Positions 25,916 through 37,100 of a stretch of DNA of 64,000 nucleotides are shown here, in pieces (position 1 is the first letter of the stretch; every line of letters starts with the position of its first letter). A program made the position numbers and the translations under genes. Origin of the DNA: Elysia chlorotica (lineage: Eukaryota; Mollusca; Gastropoda; Plakobranchidae); the NCBI GenBank assembly GCA_003991915.1, contig RQTK01000338.1:60742-124741 (forward strand), in the 5' to 3' direction. The notes under the pieces are model-generated. The model was not told the DNA's origin and made no database searches. It saw nothing but the letters and a program-made list of their open reading frames with translations.

Positions 25916-26899
25916 ATGGCAAACAAAGGAGTCGAACCTGTTTTTGTTCTCGCGGTTGACTTGCCTGCTGAAGTGACTGTCACTCAGATTTGCGCAGCGA
26001 TTGAGGCTATAGCTGGCTATGGATCTGCGATCGGGAGTCAGCGTCTCGGTGGCCTGTGGCGGCTCTATACGGCTGATGCTAAGGCTAGGGCGACCCTGAT
26101 TACACAGGGGCTTACACTGAGGGGGAAAAAAATTCCAGTTAAAAATCAAAACCCTTTCATTATGAGAGGGGGAGACGGAAAAGAAATTAATTCCACCCGT
26201 CTCACTATCGACGGGATCCCTCTGTCTTACTCAGACACCGATATTGTGGAGAAGCTAAAAAAAATTGGGGTCAATATGCTGGGTCCATTGGTTTTGGATA
26301 GGGCGAGAGACCAGGACGGAAAATTGACTCGATGGTTGACAGGTAGGAGGTGGGTATGGGTAGAACTCCCTAAAACACCCCTCCCACGAATGGTGGAGAT
26401 GGCTCCTTTTCGCGCAAACCTCTACCACAGAGAAATGAGAGACGAAAAGGACACTAGAGTGTGCCACAAATGTTTAAAGGGGGGGCACATTGCAAAGGAC
26501 TGTCTTGAGAAACAAAAATGCAGGACATGTAAGATGCCTGGACATCTTAGCACGGAGTGCCCTGCTCATGACAATCTCAGACAAGAGGAAGTGGGGAGTG
26601 AGTCGGAATCGGAAGATGCAAGCGGCGAAAGTGGCGGTGAAGGAAACTCCGAGCCGCCCGAAGACAGCCAGTCCGCTAACCCAGAAGAGAAAATAAAAAG
26701 CCCTCTGAAGGTTGCAGAAACGGTGTTAGAGCAAAGACCTTCTAGAAAAAAGCAGAGCGGGAAATTGAAAGGTAAAACCTCTGGTGACCGGACTATACCT
26801 GCTATGTTCAGGGACAGGTCTGCCAGCGCCAAAAGAAATGCGCCATCACCCCCGGCCGCTAAGGAGCACGCTAGCCAGAGGGCCAGGTTGGAGAGCTGA
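25916..26899 (+). CDS. LINE ORF1, gag-like nucleic-acid-binding protein
   Basis: 327 aa with no interruption. Residues 1-170 form an uncharacterised N-terminal region with a likely RNA-recognition fold (inference). Two zinc knuckles follow: C183-x2-C-x4-H-x4-C196 (CHKCLKGGHIAKDC) and C202-C215 (CRTCKMPGHLSTEC). Residues 221-260 are strongly acidic (Glu/Ser/Gly), and the tail is basic (Lys/Arg). Such proteins bind the element's RNA to make the retrotransposition particle. The first ATG is kept as start because the leader has stops before it. An open ORF1 beside a broken ORF2 suggests fairly recent insertion, or chance preservation. Confidence 0.85.
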   Translation: MANKGVEPVFVLAVDLPAEVTVTQICAAIEAIAGYGSAIGSQRLGGLWRLYTADAKARATLITQGLTLRGKKIPVKNQNPFIMRGGDGKEINSTRLTIDGIPLSYSDTDIVEKLKKIGVNMLGPLVLDRARDQDGKLTRWLTGRRWVWVELPKTPLPRMVEMAPFRANLYHREMRDEKDTRVCHKCLKGGHIAKDCLEKQKCRTCKMPGHLSTECPAHDNLRQEEVGSESESEDASGESGGEGNSEPPEDSQSANPEEKIKSPLKVAETVLEQRPSRKKQSGKLKGKTSGDRTIPAMFRDRSASAKRNAPSPPAAKEHASQRARLES

Positions 26900-26957
26900 G
26901 ACGCCTTATTGAGTGGACTGACGTTGTTGTTCTTAATCGTTTTTTGTACATTTATTT

Positions 26958-27785
26958 ATGGCTAACTATAATGGTCTTTTTAAAGGTGTGCTACAGAAGC
27001 TCTCGTGCACCACTTTAAATGTACGCGGTTTAAAAAACAAAAGAAAAAGAATAGCAATTTTCAAAATTCTGAAGCAAAAAAAATATGACGTAATTGCCCT
27101 TCAAGAGACATATCTTAATGAAAGCGATATTCCGGAAGTAGAAAAAGAATGGGGTGGGGATGTTCACTACAGTAGGGCAGTAGGGCGCAGTAAGGGTCTG
27201 CTTACACTTTTTGGGAGAGATTTATCCTCTGGATCTATAAATCAGCTTTATAACCAGGACAGGATTCTTATATCATCTGTAACAATTTCAAATGACACAA
27301 TTTACCTTGTAAATGTATACAGCCCATGCGATGAAAAGGAGAAAACAATTTTTTTGAAAAATCTTTCGGATACACTCTTCTGTATGCACTGCATGGAGTT
27401 CACATACCACAGATATTGTGACGTGCCTTGGAGATTTTAATATGGTAATGAATAATTCTTTTGATATTGTATCCGGAAAACCCCATCCAGAGAAAACTGT
27501 AAGGAACTTTAATAACTCTATGTCTCATCTTAATGTGCACGATGTGTGGAGACTTAAGCATCCTTCTATTGGACGACAAACCACACTTGATGGCGCTGCG
27601 CTCCTGTGGCAGCGAGACGGCTAGACTACATTTTTTGTCGGAGACGACCATAGTCCCGTTTGTTAACCAGTAGATATCACATCGCTTGGTTTCACCGACC
27701 ACAGAGCCGTGACGTGCACAGTCATGTTTTTAACATTTAAACGAGGTCTGGCACGGTATAAAATAAACACATCATTGCTCACTGA
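26958..27785 (+). pseudogene. LINE ORF2 fragment, endonuclease domain
   Basis: Opens 58 bp after ORF1. It shows the apurinic-endonuclease order: TTLNVRGLKNKRKR (catalytic Asn), VIALQETYL (catalytic Glu), NQDRILISS, VNVYSPCD, then after a frame change near 27410 LGDFNMVM (catalytic Asp/Asn). RLDYIF and SLGFTDHRAV (final Asp-His) follow in other frames. At least two frame changes and several stops make it non-functional. The expected reverse transcriptase is absent. Confidence 0.85.
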
Positions 27786-27793
27786 CAATAAGC

Positions 27794-27958
27794 GTGTCTT
27801 GCATGATTAACATCCATCTACACCAGGCTGTATCGTGTCTTGCATAATTAACATCCATCTCAACTATGAGGCTGTATTGTGTCTTGTATGATTTACATCC
27901 ATCTAAATCAGGATGTATCGTGTCTTGTATGATTAACATCCATCTTAACTATCTTGCC
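27794..27958. repeat. Tandem array, four units of about 41-44 bp
   Basis: Each unit starts 'gtgtcttg.atgattaacat' and ends 'gtat'. It begins where LINE homology stops. Confidence 0.9.
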
Positions 27959-28084
27959 TTGTGATCGTTTTACAAAAAAATGGCGTAGCATTTAGTTGTG
28001 TCCCCCTCCTCCCTAGCCCCTCCCTATCACTAATCCCTCCTCCCTTCCCCCTTCCTATCACTAACTCCTCCTTTCTTCTGCCAG

Positions 28085-28242
28085 CAATTCCTGACGGCGT
28101 TCGGCGCGACGTTCGCGTTCCCGGTTCTGATCAAGGACGCGTTGTGCCTGACGGGGGACGACGTGGGCCTGGGCCAGCTCATCAGCACGGTCACCTTCGT
28201 GTCCGGCCTGTCCACTCTGGTGCAGTCCACGCTAGGGGTCAG
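28085..28242 (+). pseudogene. Orphan SLC23 (sodium-dependent vitamin C transporter family) exon
   Basis: A 158-nt open segment reads QFLTAFGATFAFPVLI, then KDALCLTGDDVGLGQLISTV and TFVSGLSTLVQSTLGVR. This lines up with the early membrane region of SLC23/SVCT nucleobase-ascorbate transporters (QHYLTCFSGTIAVPFLL...IQTTVGIR in human SVCT1, from memory). It is flanked by a polypyrimidine tract with 'tgccag' and by a 'gtgagg' donor, so it looks like a real exon with introns, not a retrocopy. No other SLC23 exon is seen within the window on either side, and the neighbouring genes leave little room for one. Third codon positions are nearly all G or C, unlike the nearby SPT4 and P2X exons. Most likely a DNA-level gene fragment; a large-intron gene or assembly join is possible. 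Confidence 0.75.
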
Positions 28243-28253
28243 GTGAGGCTGGT

Positions 28254-28575
28254 GTTCAGCGACCTTGTGGGGAGGGGCGGTTTGAAGGCTCTGCAACTGA
28301 AGCTGTTTAGCGACCTTGTGGCGAGGGGCGGTTTGAAGGCTCTGCAACTGAAGCTGTTTAGCGACCTTGTGGCGAGGGGCGGTTTGAAGGCTCTGCAACT
28401 GAAGCTGTTTAGCGACCTTGTGGCGAGGGGCGGTTTGAAGGCTCTGCGTCTGCGACCTTGTGGCGAGGGGCGGTTTGAAGGCTGTGCAACTGAAGCTGTT
28501 TAGCGACCTTGTGGCGAGGGGCGGTTTGAAGGCTGTGCAACTGAAGCTGTTTAGCGACCTTGTGGCGAGGGGCGG
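28254..28575. repeat. Tandem array of a 51-bp unit, about 6.3 copies
   Basis: Unit begins 'agcgaccttgtggcgagggg' and ends 'gcaactgaagctgttt'. It starts about 10 bp after the SLC23 exon donor. One unit is internally shortened ('ggctctgcgtctgcgacc'). The unit length is a multiple of three, so a repetitive open frame runs through it on both strands. Confidence 0.95.
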
Positions 28576-29005
28576 AGACATTAAACTAAACGAAAACTGA
28601 TTTCTACAAACAATAAAAGACCATCGAGGCTTTCGAGTGGGTCAACATTGCTCACATTAAACTAAATGAAAACTTTGCTTTCTCCAAAAAAAAAAATAGA
28701 CCATCGAAGCTTTCGAGTGAGTCAACATTGCTCACATTAAACTAGATGAAAACTTTGCTTTCTACAAACAATAAAAGACCATCGAGGCTATCGAGTGGGT
28801 CAACATTGCTCACATTAAACTAAATGAAAACTTTGTTTTCTGCACACACACAAAAAAAAGTAAAGACCATCGAAGCTTTCGAGTGAGTCAAAATTGCTCA
28901 CATTAAACTAAATGAAAACTTTGTTTTCTGCACACACAAAAAAATGAAGCCTCTTTCGAGTGGGTCAACATTGCTCACATTAAACTAAATGAAAACTTTG
29001 CTCAG
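28576..29005. repeat. Tandem array of about 80-90-bp units, five copies
   Basis: Units contain 'cacattaaactaaatgaaaa', an A-rich middle, and 'gaccatcgaagctttcgagt' followed by 'gggtcaacattgct'. The first unit opens with 'gagacattaaactaaac', identical to the SINE tail at 25240-25257. Confidence 0.9.
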
Positions 29006-29599
29006 TCAGCATGTTTACGAGTCCCTCTTGTTTTCAATGATAGGGAATTGATTTACTGTTCGCAGCATAGAGAACAATACAATTTCTGGTTTGATCTAGT
29101 AATTGATAGTAGGCAAACACACTAAGCATGACGTCTTTGTTGTTGGTGGGTTTTTTTTGTTTTACTAAAGTTGATAGTTTCTGGTGAAGAAAAAAAAACC
29201 CTGAAAAAACGCGAAATAGCACACCCAGCAGTGCATTGGAATGACGAGCAGAAGGTTGGGGTTTTGAATCACATCGTTGTGCCTTTCTCCATACAGAATT
29301 AGTTGGTAACTCCAAAGGAGATAAAAAAAATAATCTAGTTCAACTAGTTTGTTTTGTCTTTGAAGCTTAATTTTTTTTTAGAGCACTACCTGTAGATTGT
29401 ACAAGAGGTTGCATTTCTGCCATTTTATGTCTGACAAGCAAATTGAAAGGATGGAGGGGCGAGCCAATTTGTAGGTGTTTTTTGTTTGTTCAGTTCATCC
29501 TTAAATGCAAGACAGACTACATAGTTATATCCTCCAGAACCACAGTGACCACACAGTGAAAACTGCACACTTCCATATTTCATAAGCCCATTTTAACTA

Positions 29600-29653
<54 letters not shown>

Positions 29654-32339
29654 TCTTGTTGTTATTGTTATAATAATACATGTAATATAAAGACCCAAAG
29701 GTCCCTACGATGCATCTACCATTCAACTTGTGATATGGTTTAGAGGCATTCTTTTTTAACCATTGGGCATATTGTCATAAGATTAGCGGGATGGCTAATT
29801 CATTTTTTTTTTGTGTACAAATTTATTTTTTTAATTGATAAGCCCTTTAGAAGATACAATTGACACTTGGGAAAGTCACATTTCAGACTTTTCTGCCTTT
29901 CCCTATGCCTGTACACAAATGTTATTAAAATCTAAAGATACAAATCCTAATTATTTTTCCTTTTCTCTTAGCCAAAGACAGACAAACAAAAACCATCAAA
30001 ACACAAAGTCTCATCAATTGGAAAAAAAGATATAAAGTATTGTATTTTTTTGTTGCTTTTTTTGTCACAATACCTCATAAAAAGGAACCTTTTTAGAAAT
30101 GTATTTAAATATCAATTCACTACCAGATTACATTGAAGTAGATTACACAAAATAACCAAATAAAAATTACTAGCACCCTGCATGGGAAAAAAAAATGTGC
30201 ACAACTCGTAGTACAAATGAAAATTACTAGCACCCTGCATGGGAAAAAAAAAGTGCACAGCTCGTAGTGATGAAAGAATACAAATGAATTTCTCGTATGG
30301 TTGTGATCTTCTGAGATTCAGTATTTTAACTGCAATTGCATAATAAACATGTGAACGTATAGTGTTTGTTTATACTCAAAAGGGAAGGAACTGTCATGCA
30401 ACACAACAATCTATTTCCATTGTAAATTACATTCAGGACATTCATGAATAGAACATAAATATTCATAAGAGCTAAGGCATATTTTTGGAGTATGGTCTTA
30501 TTCCTAACTATTTGTCACAGCACACAGGAACAAGTCCTTTTTACTTTTCTAAAATTAAGATTATAAGAACAAGGCCTGTATAAAGGACAAGAAATATCAA
30601 CTTTGATCATTCATGCAACTATTCATACAGTAAAAGACTGATTCACAAACAAACTAATAAGTGGGCTCCAGAAAGCCAAATTGTTAGTGCTCTGGACTGA
30701 CAACCAGGAGGTTTGAGGTTCGAATTTCAGGTGGTGCCCCCAATATTTGTGCATCATCTTTTAGAGCCAATCATAGGCTATAAAAATATAAGAGAAAAGA
30801 AACAAATTCAAAATTCATTTGAATACCTGAATATTCTTGAAGTATGTTTAATCTGTCTATACACCACTGCTCAAACAACTTAAGTCCAAAAAACTGCCTA
30901 GGGAGAAGTAAAACTGTTTCACTTAGGAGAAATACAATGTAAAAATAATATCAATCCAGAATATATAAAAACTCCATAAATTTGAAAATAAGAGTTTTGA
31001 TTCTGGGGGCTCCAATGAGCTTAATAAAACTGCAAATTATCTCAATCTCAACCGTATTCCTTAATGCCGACTTTTTGTTTTTTGATATGTCAGAACAAAA
31101 AAATTGCAAAATTCAGTTTAAAAAACATCAACAACCAAAGTCATTGCCAACTGAACAAAATATACAAAAACATGCAATATTCTTTTCAACTGAATCTATC
31201 GACAGCAGTTACACTTGATAAAGACAATATATTTACACAAAGTATTTTGCAGTAAAAACATGAATATATTTTAACTCTAAGGACATCAACTTCAAAACAC
31301 AAAAATTGATACTAGCACAACCTTTTAAAAACAGGGGGATAAAACAAAATACTACAGTATGAAATTGTATTGTGTACTTACTTGAAATTATACACCTGCC
31401 AAAAATTCATAGACATAAATCTTTGACAAAATGCAAAAGATGTTGGGACTTTATAAGTCGATAAAGGATGACTGGATATTTACCTTGTTCTTTGTACAAA
31501 TAAGAAATTGTATGTTACAATAATTTAAAACATTATGAGAGAAAGTTGCATCTCATCTCATCAGCCAAGGGAGACAATGGATATTGATAGACTTGGCTGT
31601 CTGCTTTGTTGGTTTCTCAGCATTCAAAGTCAACATCTAGATCATTTGTAGACAGGTCCCAAGACTAACATCTAACAAAGACAAAGCAGAGATAGCAGTA
31701 TTTGTCTCAGCCGTTCAAAGCATATTGACATCTCCCGATTAGAAATCAAGAGTTCTACCACTGAGCCCCCTAGAGAGATGTCACTGTGTGGAAAACCAAA
31801 GTGTTTTATATTATTAATATCAATTTGGAAATATTCAATTGGTGTATTTTGCAAACACATTCAAATCTGTATAGAGCCTCCTTGCAACATCAGCATTTTA
31901 AACAAAATCTTAAATTAAAGTTAAAAAGTTAATACATTAATATGTACTCTCAATTTCAGCTTTCACATAAAATTGGTTCAATCTTTCCATTTACAATAAT
32001 ACTGTAAGTTTAAGGATGACTCTCCATTTGAAATCCACCTCTCATCACTAAATATACAACATGCAGTACATGTTTCTCGGTAAAAGGTGAAAAAAGAAAG
32101 ATAGCATGATATAAAAAAAAACCATCATACTCTCTGTCAAAAATCAAAGGGTCATATGTAAAAAAGCTATAAAAGAATGTAAAATAATGAATGTCTCAAA
32201 TTATGAATCTCTAGTTATAGGATGAACACAGAAACAAATGAAATCTGAACAAGAAGGCAGGCTGAGAGTGAGAGTGTTCCATTTGCAGGAGCCTGAAATA
32301 TAAAAACATCTATGAAGCCTCTCACATTTGAGTTGTTTG

Positions 32340-32757
32340 AAAAATGTCCGATGTCAGCACTCTATAGGCTAATTTGATGTCGCGCCCCTAGACTGCTTGA
32401 TAATTTTATGTGCTGCCACACATAAGACAGTGCAGGGAGACCTGGACTCCTGTCTCAGCAGGTTGGGGGTTGGGGGTTGGGTTGGTTTAACGTCCAACAA
32501 CAGAACTATATTGGCTATATTGTGGACGGGCCCCAAGACAGACATTTGACAATTTTATGTGCTGCCACACACGAGACAGGGCGGGGATACCATGACTCCT
32601 GTCTCAGCCGGTCACATTATACTGACACTGACCCAACGAGTAGGGAATGACATTGGACAAACAAATTTTCTTTACCAATTACCAATAATGGGTTTTAAAC
32701 CAGAACCTTCCAATTGGGAGACCGATACCCCACCACTTGCACCAGTTTGCCCCCGTT
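32340..32757 (-). repeat. Two main-family SINE copies, one truncated, in tandem
   Basis: 32340-32460 is a partial copy that stops at 'gactcctgtctcagca'. It abuts the 'ggttgggggttgggggttgg' tail of a full copy at 32461-32757, which ends in a tRNA-like head (on the - strand: TGGTGCAAGTGG and GGTTTAAAACC). Confidence 0.85.
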
Positions 32758-33774
32758 GCCTCTCATAACCATTCTAACACGCTCCCGAAACAAATGAATC
32801 TTCAATTTGTTTTTAACCACCCAACATCTCACTCTTCTTCTGTGATTGCGCTATAGACTAGTGCATTGCATAGATTACAAGTAATGTGTGACGATATATA
32901 CAAAAAGGCCCCAAGGATATAGATAGCATTTTTGGGTATGTATACATTGAAAAAAGTATAAAAAGCAAGAACTTTATCAAACATGTTACAGTACATTAAA
33001 GTGTTTTATTTACAAGAAAATTATCTTTGGGGTTGGTGTATATTCAATAGAACATGTTTCCCTCCAGGTATTATAATAAATGCATTGCACTGTGCTAAAC
33101 TTAGTCCCAATATTTGTTCCTACTAAAACAAAGTGACATCCTCATACTTTAGCTATTTCTTGATACAATTCACCCACAGCATCATTACACCGTCCTTCAT
33201 TCTCAAAATCAGACTTTGTTCATAACTAATTTATCCATTCACAGGTTACCCTGATCTGATGATTTTGTTCCCTGAATCAAAAACACCAGTTACACTTGTA
33301 GGTGCTCTTGTGCATTGAGTGTATCTATAGATATCTGGATCACTTGCAAAAATATTTGAGATTCCAAACAACTAGATATGAAATAGAATCTAATCAACCA
33401 AAGGCAAAGGCACATAAGGGCTTTATTTCTAACTTTACAAGGTGCATTAAACCGTATGTCAAAGTTAGTTTATTGCTGACACAAGGCCACATTCTAAAAA
33501 ATCCAATACAAGCTTATTTACCTTTCCTTGACAAAAATACCACATGGCAGTGCCTTTGACAACTGGAAAATAGGCCTGAGGTTCAAATCACAATCACCAG
33601 TATGTCAGGTTTCATGAAAAAATATTACATGCATGTATTTTGATTGCATCAGCTGACTCAAATACCTCAAAAGCAAGACTAACTTATCCCTTTCCCATAG
33701 TGCCGCAAAAATGTGGGCTAGCACCTCTTTGCTTTGATCTGAACACCTTTAATTTAATCAAAATCAAAGTATCT

Positions 33775-33848
33775 TCCTTTTAGAAAATTCTCCGAAATAG
33801 TGCACACACCAGGAGTTATTCAAATCATGCAATGTGAAAAGGTTAAGG
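33775..33848. repeat. Dispersed repeat, copy 1
   Basis: Core 'aaatagtgcacacaccagga' followed by 'tcaaatcatgcaatgtgaaa' and 'aggttaa'. Related copies lie at 42015-42078 (same strand) and 39133-39190 (inverted). Confidence 0.6.
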
Positions 33849-34164
33849 CAATTCTGATGCCTGAGACCTAAAAAAATTCCTACAGCAGCAGCACAAGATG
33901 CTGTGATGTTCAGTGTCCCACCAAGACCTCGATGGCTTGCTAGACTTCTTTTCTTCGCTTTAACACCAATACACCCATGGGTAAGCTCACCATATTGCGT
34001 GATCTGTAACTTAAGAGGGGCACAGAAGCCAGATAAAAAATATCCTCTTGAGACGATCATAGTATCCGCATTGGATGGGTAGGTGGGTGGGTGTTTGGGT
34101 CAGAAAGATGCAACGATGAGTCGACAGATTTCACGTCCTGAATTTAACAGCGTAGGGGTGGGTG

Positions 34165-37100
34165 CTAAAGCTCCTCAAAGAAAGCCACACGAGCTTTGGC
34201 CGAATTTGCCGAAACCTGGTGATAGAAAAGAGAATTGGGACTGTATTAAAATTTATCCTTTTCTAGAGATTCATCAGCCAATAAATTTCAATAGTCTTAA
34301 AGTTCTCTTCCCTGCATGAAATTGTACAAATTTGAACGGTTTCAAACATCCTTTAGAGAGAACAATCTCATGCCCAACAGGTTTACTCTAGAAGCTGGAT
34401 ATCTGAATAAAGTTTTTGAAAATAAAATCAATACATCTTTTAAAAAATTTGATTAAAACCAAATGAGCAAACAAATTAAGCAAAAATTATTTTGCACACC
34501 AGACATATCTCTTTGCGTGTCTTACTCTTCAGGCAAATGCTACATTACAATTATGATTATCATTATTCTATAAAAGAGAAGGGTAAATAAGATCAAGAGA
34601 GAGAAGAGAATGATAATGAAAATAAAATGAAGAGAGAAAGGGAAAATAGTTAGAAACACAATAAAAAGAAATCGAGAGAGAAAGGGAAGATAATGAAAAG
34701 AGCATAAAAACAGAAAAATCATAAAGGGAAGATAACGCAAAGGAAAAAGATAGAAGATGGGGTGAGAGAAACTGTTTTTCAAATCAACATGCTCTCACCT
34801 TCAGCAGTGTTGAATACTTGGAGTCTCCCCTCTGTATACTCTCGTCGTGAAACCGATCAAAACCAGCCGTCTTGTCCTCGACCTTGAGAACCTCGATCTC
34901 TGACTTGAGGTCCTTCAGCTGGTCCTGCAGCGTCTTGCTCTTGGACATGTACTCGCGTCTGCTCATGGAAGAGTTCAATTAAGTTGAGTTTTTTGCCTAA
35001 TGTCTATCATCAGCACTATAATGGCTCTAATGTGGGCAGGACCCAAAGATTAATGCCTGATTATTTTAGAAATCGCGGGGATACAACGACTCCTATCTCA
35101 ACCGGCCACATAATACTGACACCGACCCAACCAGTAGGGGGAGAAATAGAACAAATCAATTTTTGCCCAATTGTGAGATTCAAACCGTGGACCTTGCAAT
35201 TTTTAGATAAAAAAGTTAAAAAAAGAAGATTTAGATCTGTCTTTTTAGTAAATTTTTTATTTTTGTTATATAATTAAAACAAAGCAGCGCATTTTAATAT
35301 TGACTTTTCCATGGCATGGATCCTGATCTAACAGCCCATTGATGAAAATGAGGCAACTTTTCTCATCTGTTTTAATGATATTATAGAGATGATTCCACAA
35401 TCTGTGTATCTCTGTTTGATATTTGTTGTTTTATTACCATAAACAAGCCTCCCTGGGAAGCTACAAGGCGCTTATCTGGTCTCAACAATGTCACCTGGAT
35501 CCAATTGTTTTACTAAATTTTTTTCCCATCACTTTGTACATCACTTTCCTACAACAAAGTATGATTACAATATTCAACATTGTGCCACATGAATTTATTT
35601 CCACTGAAATTTGTAAAATTAGCAGTAGTGTGCTTTCTCTGCCAATTTCTTTCTTTGCTGCTTAACATCAGCATTTCACAGACTATATTGTGGACAGGCC
35701 CCAAGACTAAAATCCAACAATTTTATGTGCTGCCACATTTGAGACAGTGCGGGGAGACCTGGACTCCTCGCTCAGCCGATCATATTATACTGACACTGAC
35801 CAAACCAGAAGGGATCGAAAACTAAGAAATACATTTTTTTCCGATTCTCAGTTAAGAACTAGGGACCTCCCAATTGGGAGACCAACACTCTGAGCCAGTT
35901 CAGCCTTCATGTGTGTGAGTGATGAGAGACATATATTATTGTTAGAACAAAGATAAATCTAAGTGTTAAAGATTTTCCTTCTGTGTATCTTTGACATTAT
36001 GTTATAATTTTTAAATGTTGCTGTATGAACCAAAAATAAGTGGACTGTTAAGGAAATTTAAATCTTTGAATCTCCCCCAGAACAGACTAATTTGTCCTCT
36101 AGAACACTCTGATGGACAGAACCCAGTGTCCACACAAACCTTTCTTTCTCAATCTCCAGTTGGAGGTTGGCATCGCTGTGCAGACTACCTAATTTGTCCT
36201 ATAGAACAAACTGATCAACAAACTCAGTGTCTACACAAACCTCTCTTTCTCCATCTCCAGGGACAGTTTGGCATCACTGCACTCTCCATCACTGGACACT
36301 ACACAACAGAAACTATCTAATCTGCCCTCTAGAACACACACTCCGATCATAGCCCCAGTGTCTACACGAACCTCTCTATTTCTCCATTTCAGGCAAGAGT
36401 TTGGCATCACTGCAGAAACTATCTAATCGGCCCTGTTGAACACATTCATTGACAGCCCTAGTGTCTACACAAACCTCTCTTTCTCCATCTCCAACGAGAC
36501 ATCACTACAAGCTCCATAACTGCACAAAGTATCTAATCTGTCCTGTTGAACACACTAATTGACAGCCCCCAGTGTCCACACAAACCTCTCTTTCTCCATC
36601 TCCACGGAGAGTCTGGCATCACTACACTCTCCGTCACTGCACTAACTATCTAACTATCTAATCTGCTCTATTGAACACATTAATTGACAGCCCCCAGTGT
36701 CTACACAAACCTCTCTTTCTCCATCTCCAGGGAGAGCTGGTCCATGTTGCCTGAGTAGAGCTCTCCATCAATGAGAGGACTGCTCCCGTCCATCAGCTGG
36801 AGCTGCGTGCTCAGATCGTTTGGGAAGGCAGAGTAGGTTGACAGCGGCTGCAATGGGGGGTGAGGGTAAAGATCAGATTTACTCTTAACCTTCTCATATT
36901 GTTGATATAAAGCCATAGTTTATATCAAACAGAGTTGATCAAATAAGCAAATCATACAGTAACTGATCTTTCTTTTCCTTTCATTTTGTCTTTTGAATTT
37001 CTATAATATTATTCACATAAAAAAATTTCACATTTAAATAAATAAAACAATAAAACAACGCATTTTTTCAATAATTGAAAAAAAAAAAGATAAACATCAA

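Larger units (their letters stand above)
25260..27793 (+). mobile_element. LINE retrotransposon, 3'-truncated (gag-like ORF1 plus endonuclease part of ORF2)
   Basis: A pyrimidine-rich leader (25260-25915) precedes an intact ORF1 with two CCHC knuckles, then the apurinic-endonuclease part of ORF2. No reverse transcriptase follows: similarity ends after a segment like KRGLARYKINTSLLTDNK near 27785, where a 41-44-bp tandem array begins. The ORF1 zinc knuckles and the endonuclease suggest the broad I/Jockey/R1 assemblage; the clade is unsure without the RT. Target-site repeats were not found. Confidence 0.85.
29006..34164. other. Intergenic region downstream of merlin
   Basis: No gene found. Contents: an (ATT)n tract at 29599-29651; a two-copy tandem duplication at about 30170-30275 ('tactagcaccctgcatggga'); a tRNA-like SINE head at 30661-30745 with GAGGTTCGAATTT; a degraded SINE at 31612-31774; and two adjacent SINE copies at 32340-32757. 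The left part of merlin's 3' UTR should lie just below 34165. Confidence 0.6.

Noticed and set aside
28254-29005. Regular repeats that could suggest a CRISPR array
   Set aside because: Units are contiguous and lack unique spacers, and the DNA is eukaryotic; ordinary minisatellites.
33764-34060. 98-aa ORF considered as the last merlin exon
   Set aside because: The true last exon ([12 protein letters not shown]) is at 34165-34215; this frame only crosses a dispersed repeat.
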